Shown here piece by piece: positions 8,808 through 17,449 of a stretch of 64,000 nt of DNA. The DNA is from Microbacterium lemovicicum. GTDB lineage: Bacteria > Actinomycetota > Actinomycetes > Actinomycetales > Microbacteriaceae. The notes beneath the pieces were generated by a model that searched no databases, had not been told where the DNA came from, and was given only the letters and a program-made list of their open reading frames with translations. Every line of letters starts with the position of its first letter. Within the stretch, counting starts at the first letter, position 1. Made by a program: the position numbers and the translations under genes. The DNA lies in the NCBI RefSeq assembly GCF_003991875.1, contig NZ_CP031423.1, positions 496,001 through 560,000 on the forward strand, in the 5' to 3' direction.

Positions 8808-10286
8808 ATGACCGACATGCCCTACCGCCGCAACGAGATCGCCCTGCGATCCGCGACCGTCGGTCCCGTGACGCCGCCCCTGGAAGACCTGCTCTCGCAC
8901 GCCTTCCCCGCCGACTTCGACTCGGTCTTCGAAGGCTCGTCGACGCAGCGGTCGACCATCGGATGCATCATCCCCGCCTACAACGAGGAGGAGTCGATCG
9001 CCCAGGTGATCGAGGGCCTGCTCACGCAGACGCGTGTCCCCGACGTCATCCACGTGGTCGTCAACAACACGAGCGACCAGACGGTCGCGCTGGCCTCGCA
9101 GTACGCCGGTCCGCACGAGATCACCACCGAGCTCGGCGAGCAGTTCACCGAGGTGTTCGTGCACGACATCGGCAAGAACCCCGACAAGAAGGTCGGCGCC
9201 CTCAACTACGGCTACTCGCTCGTCGAGGGCTACGACTACCTGCTCGGCGTCGACGGCGACACCATCGCCGAGGCCCGCGCCGTCGAGTACCTCGAGACCG
9301 AGATCATCAACGACAGCCGCATCGGCGGCATCTCGGCGATCTACTCGATCGACAACAAGCCGTTCAAGGGCCTCGCGTCGTTCCTCATCAGCGGACAGCG
9401 CTCGCAGTTCGCCGCCTTCAACCTGCAGAACCTGCTGCGCGGCAGGAACATGGCGGTGCTCGGCGGTCAGTTCTCGATCTTCTCCACCCACGCCCTGCGC
9501 GAGGTCATGGAGCAGAACCACCAGACGACACCGTGGGTCAAGGACAGCGAGGTCGAGGACTCGCTGCTGTCGCTGCAGATCAAGAGCGCCGGCTACCTCA
9601 CGAAGATCAGCCCCTTCGCCCGCGCCGACGTCGGCGGCATGACCACGCTCAGCGGTCTCGACGCGCAGCAGGTGAAGTGGACCTACGGCGCCATCGAGCT
9701 CATGTGGCCCGGTCAGCGCGGCGACACCAAGGGCCAGCCGCTGCACCCGAACCTTCGGATCCGCTGGTTCGAGAACTTCGGCATGCTGACCAACCTCTTC
9801 GTCCGCATCGCGTTCCTGCTGCTGCTGGCCGGGTCGCTCTCGCTCAGTGCCTTCGTGTTCTCGCCGTGGTGGCTCCTCCCGATCGGCATGGCGGTCCTGC
9901 TCAACCTGCGGATGGCGCTGACCATGGAGTCGCGCACGCGCAAGGACATCCTGTTCGCCGTGCTGATCGTGCCGGCCGAGATCTACATGTGGATCCGGCT
10001 CTCGCACTTCGCGCGCGCCTGGACCCGCTTCCTGTCCAAGAAGAAGGTCGACAACTGGGCCATGCAGGCGAAGGCGGAGAAGGGCGGCGGCTTCGGCCAC
10101 TGGACCCCCGCGATCGTCACGCTCGCCGTGCTCGTCGCCGTGGCGGTCATCTGGATGATGCTCGGCCCGGTCGTGCAGTCCAGCATCCTGTGGGTCGGCT
10201 GGCCCATCGTCGGCGTCGTCACGGTCCTTCAGACCCTGATGATGTTCACCAAGCTCTTCCGTCGTCAGCATGGATACAAGGTCTGA
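8808..10286 (+). CDS. Processive family-2 glycosyltransferase, membrane bound
   Basis: A 492-residue GT2 enzyme of the cellulose/hyaluronan/chitin synthase type. It shows IIPAYNEEES (about 52), GVDGDT as the DxD motif, MAVLGGQFSIFS, SEVEDSLLSL with the catalytic ED, and QQVKW as the QxxRW-like acceptor motif, so it probably extends a beta-linked homopolymer. Three to four membrane helices follow (about 330-485). There is no PilZ domain. The start at 8808 is chosen from family length, and an ATG at 8817 is possible. Divergent from the kinase operon and close to a GH6 gene. Confidence 0.87.
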   Translation: MTDMPYRRNEIALRSATVGPVTPPLEDLLSHAFPADFDSVFEGSSTQRSTIGCIIPAYNEEESIAQVIEGLLTQTRVPDVIHVVVNNTSDQTVALASQYAGPHEITTELGEQFTEVFVHDIGKNPDKKVGALNYGYSLVEGYDYLLGVDGDTIAEARAVEYLETEIINDSRIGGISAIYSIDNKPFKGLASFLISGQRSQFAAFNLQNLLRGRNMAVLGGQFSIFSTHALREVMEQNHQTTPWVKDSEVEDSLLSLQIKSAGYLTKISPFARADVGGMTTLSGLDAQQVKWTYGAIELMWPGQRGDTKGQPLHPNLRIRWFENFGMLTNLFVRIAFLLLLAGSLSLSAFVFSPWWLLPIGMAVLLNLRMALTMESRTRKDILFAVLIVPAEIYMWIRLSHFARAWTRFLSKKKVDNWAMQAKAEKGGGFGHWTPAIVTLAVLVAVAVIWMMLGPVVQSSILWVGWPIVGVVTVLQTLMMFTKLFRRQHGYKV

Positions 10287-10302
10287 GTTCGGGGGAACTC
10301 AG
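10283..10302. terminator. Short hairpin over the GT2 stop codon
   Basis: CTGAGTTC and GAACTCAG form an 8-bp stem with a GGGG loop that includes the GT2 stop codon, between two convergent genes. No U-tract. Confidence 0.45.
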
Positions 10303-10350
10303 AACGCTCACGTCACGCGGTTCCTCACCTGGGGAGGTGGAGCCGGACGG

Positions 10351-11322
10351 TCAGGCAGAGGGAGCCGACTGATCGGACGTGAGACGGTAACCGACGCCCC
10401 GCACGGTCTCGATGAATCGAGGCTGTGCGGGGCTGTCGCCGATCTTGCGGCGCAGGTTCGTCATGTGCGCCTCGATCGCCCGCTTGTCGGCCTCGCCGAC
10501 GAAGTATGTGGTCACGTACGACTCGCCGCGCAGCACCAGCGTGAGGTCCGCCTTGCTGCGCACCCGTCGGCGCGATTCCATGAGAGCCGCGAGCAGGTCG
10601 AACTCCGTCCGGGTGAGGTCGACTTCGGCGCCGTCGATGAGAACGATGCGGCTGTCGAGGTCGAGGCGGAGGTTGCGGTGCGCGAGCCAGGAGCCCTCGG
10701 TGTCGAGCTGCGTGGTGGCGATGACGCCCGCGTCCGCCACCCGCTGCACCAGGACGCCGGCGCCCGTCGACGTCGGCGCGGCTCCGCCGGACGGCGCGGA
10801 GGTGAGGATCGGGATCTGCGCCGGCTCTGCGGATGCCGCGGGCACGCGCACCTCGGCGGTGGAGGTCACCTGCGGCCGTGCGCCGGGGAAGGAGGGGCCG
10901 GCGCTTTCCTGCGTGCGCACCGGCGTCTGCGGCGTCGCGGACCGCGGACGACGGAGCATCGCCTCCACGCGCGCGCGGAACTCTCGGGGGCGGAACGGCT
11001 TGGTGATGTACTCGTCCGCTCCGGCGCTCAGTCCGAGGACGACGTCGGCCTCTTCGCCCATCGCGGTGATCATGATGATGTAGGTGTCGCTCTGGGCGCG
11101 GATGCGCCGGGCGGCCTCGATCCCGTCGAGACCGGGCATGTTCACATCGAGCGTGGTGATCAGCGGCTGATAGGACAGCACCGCCTGGATGCCGTCGATG
11201 CCGTTGCCGACCGAGACGGTCGAGAAACCCGCGGCCTCGAGGACGTCCACCAGCAGGTGGCGGAGGTCGGCGTCGTCCTCCACGATCACGGCCGTGCGAC
11301 CAGCAGGCGTCGTCTCGGTCAT
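10351..11322 (-). CDS. OmpR/PhoB-type response regulator with long linker
   Basis: A 323-residue regulator. The receiver domain (10-125) has the acidic pair in VEDDADL, phosphoacceptor Asp59 in TTLDVNMPG, Thr86 and Lys108 in ITKPF. A winged-helix domain (about 215-315) ends IETVRGVGYRL. The linker of about 90 residues, rich in Pro, Ser and Ala, is unusually long for this family. The ATG at 11322 has a GGAG site. Probable partner of the kinase at 5796-7535, although the synthase gene lies between them. Confidence 0.9.
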   Translation of the reverse strand: MTETTPAGRTAVIVEDDADLRHLLVDVLEAAGFSTVSVGNGIDGIQAVLSYQPLITTLDVNMPGLDGIEAARRIRAQSDTYIIMITAMGEEADVVLGLSAGADEYITKPFRPREFRARVEAMLRRPRSATPQTPVRTQESAGPSFPGARPQVTSTAEVRVPAASAEPAQIPILTSAPSGGAAPTSTGAGVLVQRVADAGVIATTQLDTEGSWLAHRNLRLDLDSRIVLIDGAEVDLTRTEFDLLAALMESRRRVRSKADLTLVLRGESYVTTYFVGEADKRAIEAHMTNLRRKIGDSPAQPRFIETVRGVGYRLTSDQSAPSA

Positions 11323-11526
11323 GGGAATGCTCCAATCGAACTGTCAAGGGGCCGGTGCGGCATCTGTCGAACCCCTCGGGCGAGCGGGATGGAGTGCTGG
11401 CTTCGCATCCTGTCACACCGCGTGCGACGCCTGTCCGATCGTCCGGCGTCACGCGTGCCGCCGCTCCTCGAGCGGGAGAAGACATGGCGCGTGAGGGATG
11501 TCAGCTGGCGCGTGAGCGGGCGTTCT

Positions 11527-12570
11527 TCAGCGCACCTCGCGCGTGAGGGTCACGGCAGCCTCCGGCCACCAGGTGCCCGCCGGCGGGCCGCCGTTGCACG
11601 TCCCGTCGCTCTCGCCGGGCACTTTGACCCAGAGGTTCGCGTCGACCACGTCATCGCCGACCGTTCCGCCCTGCTGACCGAGGAGCCGGTCCGGGGGATT
11701 GCACCACTGGCCGTCCGACCCGCTGCCGTTGCGCGAGGTGTCGATGACGGCGTGGGCGCCGGGGAGGAGCCCTGCGAGCCGGTGGGCGTAGTCGATCTCC
11801 CGATCGGTCGCGTTGTAGTTCGAGACGTTGGTGACGAAGCCGCGGACGTCCTCCACCCCGGCGCCCCGCAGGAGCTCGGCCATCTGCTGCGCCGGCAGCC
11901 AGTTCGAGTGGCCGCCGTCCAGGTAGATGTAGGTGCCCGGCGAGGCGAGGGCGTCGGCCGCGGCGCGCAGCTGGGAGAACCGAGCCGCTTCGTTGCCGCA
12001 CTCGGGCGCGAGGGCGAGGCTGTCCGGTTCCAGGATGAGGATCGTGCGTCCCCCGCCGTCGGCGCGGAGCTCGTCGCCGATCTCGGTCGTCCACGCGGGA
12101 TACTCCCCGGGGCTGAGGCCGCCGGCGGAGAAGCTCCCGCAGTCGCGCTCGGGCAGCCCGTACACGACGATCGTCGCCGTCGCGCTCTGGGCGTGGGCCT
12201 CGTCGAGGAGGGCACGCACGCGCGGCCCGACCGAGCCGATCGGATAGGCCTCGGGGGTGAGCCAGGACGCCGTCGGCTGCTGCGCGAGGTAGGCCGCGGC
12301 GGCCTTCTCCGCGGATCCTTCGGCCGTCGAGTCCGCAGCCTCGACGGCTGCGGTGTCGGTGTTGACAACGAGGCGGATGCCGGGCGTCGGCGCCCGGTCG
12401 GCGGGGGAGAAGGTCAACGCGATCACGATCACTCCTGCCACGGCGAGGGTCAGCACGCTTCCCACGATCGCCGTCACGAGCACGGTGAGGCGGGAGGGCG
12501 ATCGTTCCCAGCGCTTCTCGGCGCCCGCCGAGGGGCGGGATCCCCTCGCAGTGGGGCGCTTGTCTGCCAC
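11527..12570 (-). CDS. Glycoside hydrolase family 6 (cellulase-like), membrane anchored
   Basis: A 347-residue GH6 enzyme. A single N-terminal membrane anchor (about 29-53) exports the catalytic domain. Family hallmarks: VYGLPERDCGSFSAGG (Asp143), LILEPDSLA (catalytic-acid Asp183), YLDGGHSNW, VIDTSRNGSG and WVKVPGESDGTC. GH6 enzymes hydrolyse beta-1,4-glucan with inversion. Next to a processive GT2, it may trim or release an own cellulose-like polymer, as the GH6 partner does in streptomycete CslA loci. The GTG start lies six bases after a TAGAGT box. Confidence 0.9.
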   Translation of the reverse strand: MADKRPTARGSRPSAGAEKRWERSPSRLTVLVTAIVGSVLTLAVAGVIVIALTFSPADRAPTPGIRLVVNTDTAAVEAADSTAEGSAEKAAAAYLAQQPTASWLTPEAYPIGSVGPRVRALLDEAHAQSATATIVVYGLPERDCGSFSAGGLSPGEYPAWTTEIGDELRADGGGRTILILEPDSLALAPECGNEAARFSQLRAAADALASPGTYIYLDGGHSNWLPAQQMAELLRGAGVEDVRGFVTNVSNYNATDREIDYAHRLAGLLPGAHAVIDTSRNGSGSDGQWCNPPDRLLGQQGGTVGDDVVDANLWVKVPGESDGTCNGGPPAGTWWPEAAVTLTREVR

Positions 12571-12576
12571 GGCCCG

Positions 12577-12582
12577 ACTCTA
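12577..12582 (-). promoter_or_regulatory. -10 element (TAGAGT) of leaderless GH6 promoter
   Basis: On the minus strand TAGAGT is followed by six bases and the GTG start of the GH6 gene. Confidence 0.6.
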
Positions 12583-12620
12583 CTCAGCGCCCTCCAGGGC
12601 CGGCGGGCGCAGCATCCGAG

Positions 12621-13472
12621 TCAGCTGCGAGCGGGAAGAAGCGCGGGGTCGCTCTGCCGCCACTTCTCGACGGTCTGCACGAGCCAGAACGCGCTGAAGA
12701 GGGCCAGCGCGGCGGACTCCGCGAACAGGAGGGACGGCGCGGCGCCGTCGCCGGCCCGGATGGCCGAGACGACATAGACCGCGAGTACCAGGAGCAGCAG
12801 GCCGGCGACGAGCGAGTAGGCCACCCGATAGCGCCGTGGCGGCGGCGAGAGTCGGGACGGGAACGCGCTGCGGATCGCCACGAGTGCGAACAGGGCGAAG
12901 AAGATGACCGTCGCGACGAAGTGCCCCTGCGCGAGGAAGGCGTCGCGCGCGCCGAGCCAGCACGCGGCGACGCTCACGAGCACCCCGGCGGAGCCGATGA
13001 GGCTGGAGCGGACGCGCGAAGCGGTGACCTGGCCCGTGATGACGAGGATGACGGCCGTCAGCACGACGAGTGCGCCGACGATGAGATAGGTCGCGACGCC
13101 GTCGGCGGCGGCGTCGACGGCGTCGGGGGGAAGGCAGCGTGACGGGCACGCGACGTCCACTCCCGGGATCGTCCCGGGCACCACGGTGGTGGGAATCAGC
13201 GCGATGAGCGGGCCGAACACGGCCGCGCCGTCCAGCAGCGCGCGGTCGGCCCCGCGGCCCGACAGAACGAGAAGAGCGAGGGAGACCGCGACGAGAGCAC
13301 CGACGAAGGCGTTGCGCGCGGGCGTGTAGTAGTAGTCGCTCAGCGCTGGGAGCCATCCGACGCGCCCCGCCGCCACCGACACCGACACGAAGATGACGAC
13401 GACGGTCCCCACGACGCCGAGCCGGAGATAGCGGTAGGTCCTCTCGGGGGACGTCGAGGACGCGGCCGCCAT
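12621..13472 (-). CDS. Multipass membrane protein of unknown function
   Basis: A 283-residue protein with seven or eight predicted membrane helices. A YYYTPARNAFVGALVAVSLALL segment near residue 46, after the first helix, resembles DUF998-type integral membrane proteins. The loop around residues 100-120 carries a paired CPSRC. I see no transport signature or catalytic motif. It starts with ATG directly after a TACCCT box and GAGGAG. Confidence 0.7.
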   Translation of the reverse strand: MAAASSTSPERTYRYLRLGVVGTVVVIFVSVSVAAGRVGWLPALSDYYYTPARNAFVGALVAVSLALLVLSGRGADRALLDGAAVFGPLIALIPTTVVPGTIPGVDVACPSRCLPPDAVDAAADGVATYLIVGALVVLTAVILVITGQVTASRVRSSLIGSAGVLVSVAACWLGARDAFLAQGHFVATVIFFALFALVAIRSAFPSRLSPPPRRYRVAYSLVAGLLLLVLAVYVVSAIRAGDGAAPSLLFAESAALALFSAFWLVQTVEKWRQSDPALLPARS

Positions 13473-13478
13473 CTCCTC

Positions 13479-13484
13479 AGGGTA
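13479..13484 (-). promoter_or_regulatory. -10 element (TACCCT), probably leaderless
   Basis: Minus-strand TACCCT, six-base spacer GAGGAG, then ATG at 13472. Confidence 0.6.
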
Positions 13485-13570
13485 ATGCGAAGAAGCGACA
13501 TCACGTCCGACACTGCGCGACGATCCGTCGCGGGACGGATGGCAGCGCTCCCAAGCGACGGAATCTGTCC

Positions 13571-13576
13571 TACCCT
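13571..13576 (+). promoter_or_regulatory. -10 element (TACCCT) of leaderless promoter
   Basis: TACCCT ends six bases before the GTG at 13583. It is divergent from the TACCCT box at 13479-13484. Confidence 0.6.
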
Positions 13577-13582
13577 GAACGC

Positions 13583-14974
13583 GTGGACCGGTATATCGTC
13601 GTCAGCGCCCTCGGCGCCCCGGTGCGGATCGAGACCTCCGCGCTCGATGGCGACGCGATGACCGCCGTGAGCGACGCGTGGGCTGACGCGACGGTACCGG
13701 GCGACGGCGAGGGCGGGCCCACGGTCACGGCGAACGCCACCACCTCCACGCCGGAGATGCTCAGCGATCTGTCGCAACGTGTCACGCTCGCCGCCATCGA
13801 CAACGCCCGCGCGCGGCGATGGATGCTGCACGCGGCCGGTCTCGCGCGGGAGGACGGTCGGGTGGCCGCGCTCATCGGCCCATCGGGCCGGGGCAAGACG
13901 ACGGCGTCCCGCACGCTCGGACGCCGCTTCGGCTACGTCTCGGACGAGACGGTCGCCGTCGACGACGACGGCACCGTCCACCCGTACCGCAAGCCGCTGT
14001 CGATCATCGAGAACGGCGTCCAGCACCCTAAGGTGCAGCGCGCCCCCCGCTCCCTCGGTCTCGGAGACCTCCCCGACGTCCCGCTGCGGCTCGGCGCGAT
14101 CGTGCTGCTGGAGCGGCGCCCGGACGGACCGGACGAGCCGGAGGTGGAGGAGGTCGACCTCGGCGACGCCCTGGCCGAGCTCGTCGCCCAGACGAGCTTC
14201 CTCGCGTCCCTTCCGCGCCCGCTGCAGACCGTCGCCGGTCACGCGGCGGCCGTCGGCGGGATCCGGCGGGTGACCTACCGAGAGGCCGAGACGCTCGACC
14301 GGACGATCCGGCGGATCCTCGACAGCGCGCAGCCCGCGCCCGCGCCCGCAGCCGTCGCCGCCGACCTGCCGCTGCCCGCCGCATCCGCCGACCGGGCGCC
14401 GGGCGCGCGCTACACCCGCACGGACGCCGTGGACGCCGTGCAGCTGGACGATCCCGACCGCCTCATCGTGCTGCACACCGACGAGGCGGGGCAGGGCGTC
14501 GTCCGCGTGCTGTCGGGCCTTGCCCCCGCGATCTGGCGCGCCGCCGCGGACGCGACCCTCGAGGAGCTCGTTTGCGCGGCCGTCGAGCGATACGGAGAGC
14601 CGGAGGGGATGGATGCCGCGGCCGCCGTGTCGACGGCGGTGGACGACCTTCTCGCCGAGGGCGTGCTCCGCCGCGCCGACGCCGTGCGCTGGGCCGTGGC
14701 AGACGACGTGGCGTGGGTGGACGAGCCCGACCGGGCGGTGGTGCTGCGACTGTCGGCGGAAGCAGCGGAGCCGGTCACCCTCGAAGGCTCGGCGGCCGTG
14801 ATCTGGGACGCCGTCGTCGCGGGCGGCCCATCGGGCGACGACGTCGCGGCGATCACGTCGCGCACGGCCGAGGCCGCGGGGATGGAGGCGCCCGACGACA
14901 TCGCGGCCGACGTCTCGGACTTCCTCGCGCACCTCCTCGACGGCGGCCTGATCGAGGCGCGTCCACAGCCCTGA
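13583..14974 (+). CDS. HprK-like kinase fused to two PqqD-like domains
   Basis: A 463-residue protein. Residues about 70-260 form an HPr kinase-like P-loop domain: Walker A GPSGRGKTT at 99-107, then FGYVSDETVAVDDDG and RKPLSIIENG. After an Ala/Pro linker come two PqqD-like winged-helix domains (about 297-375 and 378-460), each with a buried ...APAIWRAA / SAAVIWDAV segment and a final LLxxGLI element. PqqD folds bind leader peptides in RiPP systems. HprK-like, PqqD and NTP_transf_5 proteins are known to travel together near polysaccharide and surface-protein loci. The substrate is unknown. Confidence 0.82.
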   Translation: MDRYIVVSALGAPVRIETSALDGDAMTAVSDAWADATVPGDGEGGPTVTANATTSTPEMLSDLSQRVTLAAIDNARARRWMLHAAGLAREDGRVAALIGPSGRGKTTASRTLGRRFGYVSDETVAVDDDGTVHPYRKPLSIIENGVQHPKVQRAPRSLGLGDLPDVPLRLGAIVLLERRPDGPDEPEVEEVDLGDALAELVAQTSFLASLPRPLQTVAGHAAAVGGIRRVTYREAETLDRTIRRILDSAQPAPAPAAVAADLPLPAASADRAPGARYTRTDAVDAVQLDDPDRLIVLHTDEAGQGVVRVLSGLAPAIWRAAADATLEELVCAAVERYGEPEGMDAAAAVSTAVDDLLAEGVLRRADAVRWAVADDVAWVDEPDRAVVLRLSAEAAEPVTLEGSAAVIWDAVVAGGPSGDDVAAITSRTAEAAGMEAPDDIAADVSDFLAHLLDGGLIEARPQP

Positions 14975-15020
14975 CGCGTCAGCGCCGGGCTGGGCGGCGC
15001 GGTGGACCCGAAGCAGCCGC

Positions 15021-15719
15021 CTACAGACCGGCCCAGCGCGGGATCGGCCAGATGACGGCGGCGGCCCTGCCGACCAGCCCGTCGCGGGTGGCCCACCGCC
15101 AGCATCCGTCATCCGCCCCGGGAGCACGGCAGAACGCGGCGGAATCCGACGAGTTGCCCCTGTTGTCACCGAGCACGAGGTAGGAGCCGGCGGGCACCAC
15201 CACCTCGTCGAAGCAGCGGGGCGATCGCGCCTCGGTCGCACAGTCGAGCGAGCCGGGGACGAACGGAAGGTCATTGCTGACGTAGTCCTCCGCGAGGGGT
15301 GTGCCGTCGACCTCCACAGCCCCCTCGGCCGAGCAGCAGGCCACTCTCTGACCGGGCAGCCCGATGATCCGCTTGACGAGGGTGTGCGGGCCGGTCGGCC
15401 CGAACCCGGTCACCTCGCCCACCCAGCGAGCGGCGTCCTTCAGGGCGCCGCCGGAGGGCTGCTCGCCGCCGTCCCACGCCGCACCGGCGTCGAACACGAC
15501 CACATCACCCATGCCCGGTGCGGCGCCGACATACGCCAGCCGGTTCACGAGGATCCGGTCGCCGTTCTGCAGGGTCGCGTCCATCGACGCGGACGGCACG
15601 GCGTACGGCTTGGCCACGAAGGTGAGGAGCAGGCCGAACACCACGAAGGCGGCGAGGAGATGGAACCACACGCTGCCGCCGATGCGCCTCCAGAGCGGTC
15701 GGGGGGCGGCATCCGTCAC
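15021..15719 (-). CDS. Signal peptidase I
   Basis: A 232-residue membrane serine protease removing signal peptides from exported proteins. One N-terminal anchor (14-36) precedes box B VPSASMDATL with nucleophile Ser45, the Lys116 box LVKRIIGLPG, and box GDNRGNSSDS. A CysCys pair and further cysteines in the beta domain suggest disulfides. The GTG at 15719 is chosen over an upstream in-frame start (15776) because a TACCCT box ends six bases before it. Its position among surface-protein genes suggests a dedicated peptidase (inference). Confidence 0.92.
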   Translation of the reverse strand: MTDAAPRPLWRRIGGSVWFHLLAAFVVFGLLLTFVAKPYAVPSASMDATLQNGDRILVNRLAYVGAAPGMGDVVVFDAGAAWDGGEQPSGGALKDAARWVGEVTGFGPTGPHTLVKRIIGLPGQRVACCSAEGAVEVDGTPLAEDYVSNDLPFVPGSLDCATEARSPRCFDEVVVPAGSYLVLGDNRGNSSDSAAFCRAPGADDGCWRWATRDGLVGRAAAVIWPIPRWAGL

Positions 15720-15725
15720 GTTCCG

Positions 15726-15731
15726 AGGGTA
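15726..15731 (-). promoter_or_regulatory. -10 element (TACCCT) of leaderless signal peptidase promoter
   Basis: Minus-strand TACCCT, six-base spacer CGGAAC, then the GTG at 15719. Confidence 0.6.
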
Positions 15732-15855
15732 TCGATGCGGCGGATCGGGGACGTCCGCCGGTCCCTTACGCGCCACCGGACGTCCCCGACGCGCCGAATT
15801 CCGCCAGATCCGGGTGCGAAGGCGCCCGTCCTCTGGTGTGCGAAGGGCCGACGGC

Positions 15856-15861
15856 TATAGT
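15856..15861 (+). promoter_or_regulatory. -10 element (TATAGT)
   Basis: TATAGT lies 96 bases before the ATG at 15958, giving a leader of about 90 bases that ends in a GGGGAG ribosome-binding site. Confidence 0.5.
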
Positions 15862-15957
15862 CAAGGTGTCGTCGACCGGTGAAAGGTCGTGGCGAGAGGT
15901 TTGGGGACCGATCGTCGCGATGCCGGCAGGCGCGCGATTACGTGACTGGGGAGTCGT

Positions 15958-16473
15958 ATGGTCAATTCTGCTGTGCAGGAGAGCGCCCTTTCGAAGGGGG
16001 CGGGTCTCGTCGATCTCGTCGTCGAGGACGGAAGCGCCATCGTGCTGCGCAACCATTCCTTGCACGACCTCACCGTGCTGGTGTCGTTCGTGACGAACGC
16101 CCGCGGCCGGAATCCGGAGGAGGCGCGCGCGCGGGTGGAGAGCACCACGGGCGGCGGGCCGAACGGAGAGGGGCACGTGCCGCGGATCTCGTCCGACGAC
16201 GATGAGCGCGACGCGTACCGCACCGTCTGGCGCGACGAATTCGGAATGCGCACCGCGATCTCGGGCGACTACATCTGCACGCGCTTCGGCAGCGTGACGG
16301 TGTCGCTGTCGGCTGGATCGCGGTTCGCGTTCCACGTCGGCGCCGGGCCGACGACCGTGGTGGCCGGTGTGGCAGCCCTCGGTCTCGGCACCGACGACGA
16401 CGTGGCGCTGTCGCCGATCTCCGACGGCCCCGTCGCGGTCATCGCCGCGGCGATCGAGCCCCTGTCGCGCTGA
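15958..16473 (+). CDS. Hypothetical protein, no signal peptide
   Basis: A 171-residue protein I do not recognise. It contains a VEDGSAIVLRNHSLHDLTVLVSFV strand pattern split by a charged loop (about 50-90) and a beta-rich second half with repeated V/A-G segments, and could be a small beta-sandwich. No membrane helix or cysteine cluster except one Cys in YICTRFG. ATG at 15958 with GGGGAG upstream. It lies between the signal peptidase and nucleotidyltransferase genes and may belong to the HprK/PqqD group by position only. Confidence 0.65.
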   Translation: MVNSAVQESALSKGAGLVDLVVEDGSAIVLRNHSLHDLTVLVSFVTNARGRNPEEARARVESTTGGGPNGEGHVPRISSDDDERDAYRTVWRDEFGMRTAISGDYICTRFGSVTVSLSAGSRFAFHVGAGPTTVVAGVAALGLGTDDDVALSPISDGPVAVIAAAIEPLSR

Positions 16474-16481
16474 CGCCTCCG

Positions 16482-17444
16482 TCAGCGGTCCCGCCGGTGG
16501 GCGCGGATCGCGCGGACCGCGCGGGGGAGCGAGCGGATGCCGCGGCCCCAGCGGGCCGCGCGCGCGAGCGTCATCGAGCGCAGGTCGGTGCCGACGTGGG
16601 GGAGCGCGAGGCGGAGATCAGCGGCGCTCGGCCAGACGGCGGCGCGGACGATCTGCGACCGCTCGCGGATGGACGCGCGCCGGAAGGCGGAGATCCAGAA
16701 GTACGCGCCCGAGCGGGCGTCGACGCGCTCCCGCCAGGCGCGCACCTGAGCCGGGTCGACGGCTGAGGCGTCGTCGCCCGCGGAGATGCCGAGCGCCGAC
16801 AGCACGGGGGCGAGCGTCTCCGCGCTCCCCGTGAGGCGCGCGAGATCCGAGATGTCCTGGCGCTCGGTCGGTGTCAGCTCGAGGCGGAGGAGGTTCGCGA
16901 GCTCCTCCTCGTGACGCGGCTGACGATCCGTGCCGCGCATGGAGTGCAGGGCGAGGATGAGGAACGAGCCCGTCCTGTCGGGGACGACGCAGTCGCGGTG
17001 CGCGAAGTCCATCAGCGTGCGCCGCGACCAGAGGTGCTCGAAGGTGACCTCCGGGAGTGCCAGCATCCCCGGGTAGAAACGGTGGACGTCGATGTCGCAC
17101 GGCCAGCGGTCGTGGAGGAACGTGCGGGAGTGCTTGCCCATGTGGCGCCCGAGAACTGTTGAACCTCGTTCGCGCCAGCCGGCGCCGATCACCGCGTCGC
17201 ACAGCTCGTCGAACGCGGCGGGGTCGACCAGCACGTCGATGTCGCCGGACGTCCGATGCGGGCGGAGCCCGTGGCGATGCAGGGCGGGGCCTTTGATGAA
17301 CAGCGCGCGGATCCCCGCACGATCAAAGAGGGCCTGCAGCCACGCGTGACCCAGCTCGACGGCGGTGGCGAGGGACAGCTCGGCGACCGGCGACCCGGTG
17401 TCTTCCGCCGATCGGTCGTCGACGACGCCGGTCCCGTCGAGCAT
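16482..17444 (-). CDS. Nucleotidyltransferase family protein (NTP_transf_5 type)
   Basis: A 320-residue protein with the nucleotidyltransferase core: LFIKGPALHRHG then SGDIDVLVDP, with metal-binding Asp68 and Asp70, and a third acidic position in CDIDVHRFYPG. The C-terminal half is helical and Arg-rich. This family is uncharacterised biochemically but co-occurs with PqqD and HprK-like proteins and EPS genes. It starts five bases after the stop of the surface-protein gene 17450-18058, so the two are probably co-transcribed. Confidence 0.8.
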   Translation of the reverse strand: MLDGTGVVDDRSAEDTGSPVAELSLATAVELGHAWLQALFDRAGIRALFIKGPALHRHGLRPHRTSGDIDVLVDPAAFDELCDAVIGAGWRERGSTVLGRHMGKHSRTFLHDRWPCDIDVHRFYPGMLALPEVTFEHLWSRRTLMDFAHRDCVVPDRTGSFLILALHSMRGTDRQPRHEEELANLLRLELTPTERQDISDLARLTGSAETLAPVLSALGISAGDDASAVDPAQVRAWRERVDARSGAYFWISAFRRASIRERSQIVRAAVWPSAADLRLALPHVGTDLRSMTLARAARWGRGIRSLPRAVRAIRAHRRDR

Positions 17445-17449
17445 CCGGC

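Noticed and set aside
10270..12777. An 835-codon plus-strand frame
   Set aside because: It lies antisense to the response regulator and GH6 genes, both of which have clear family motifs.
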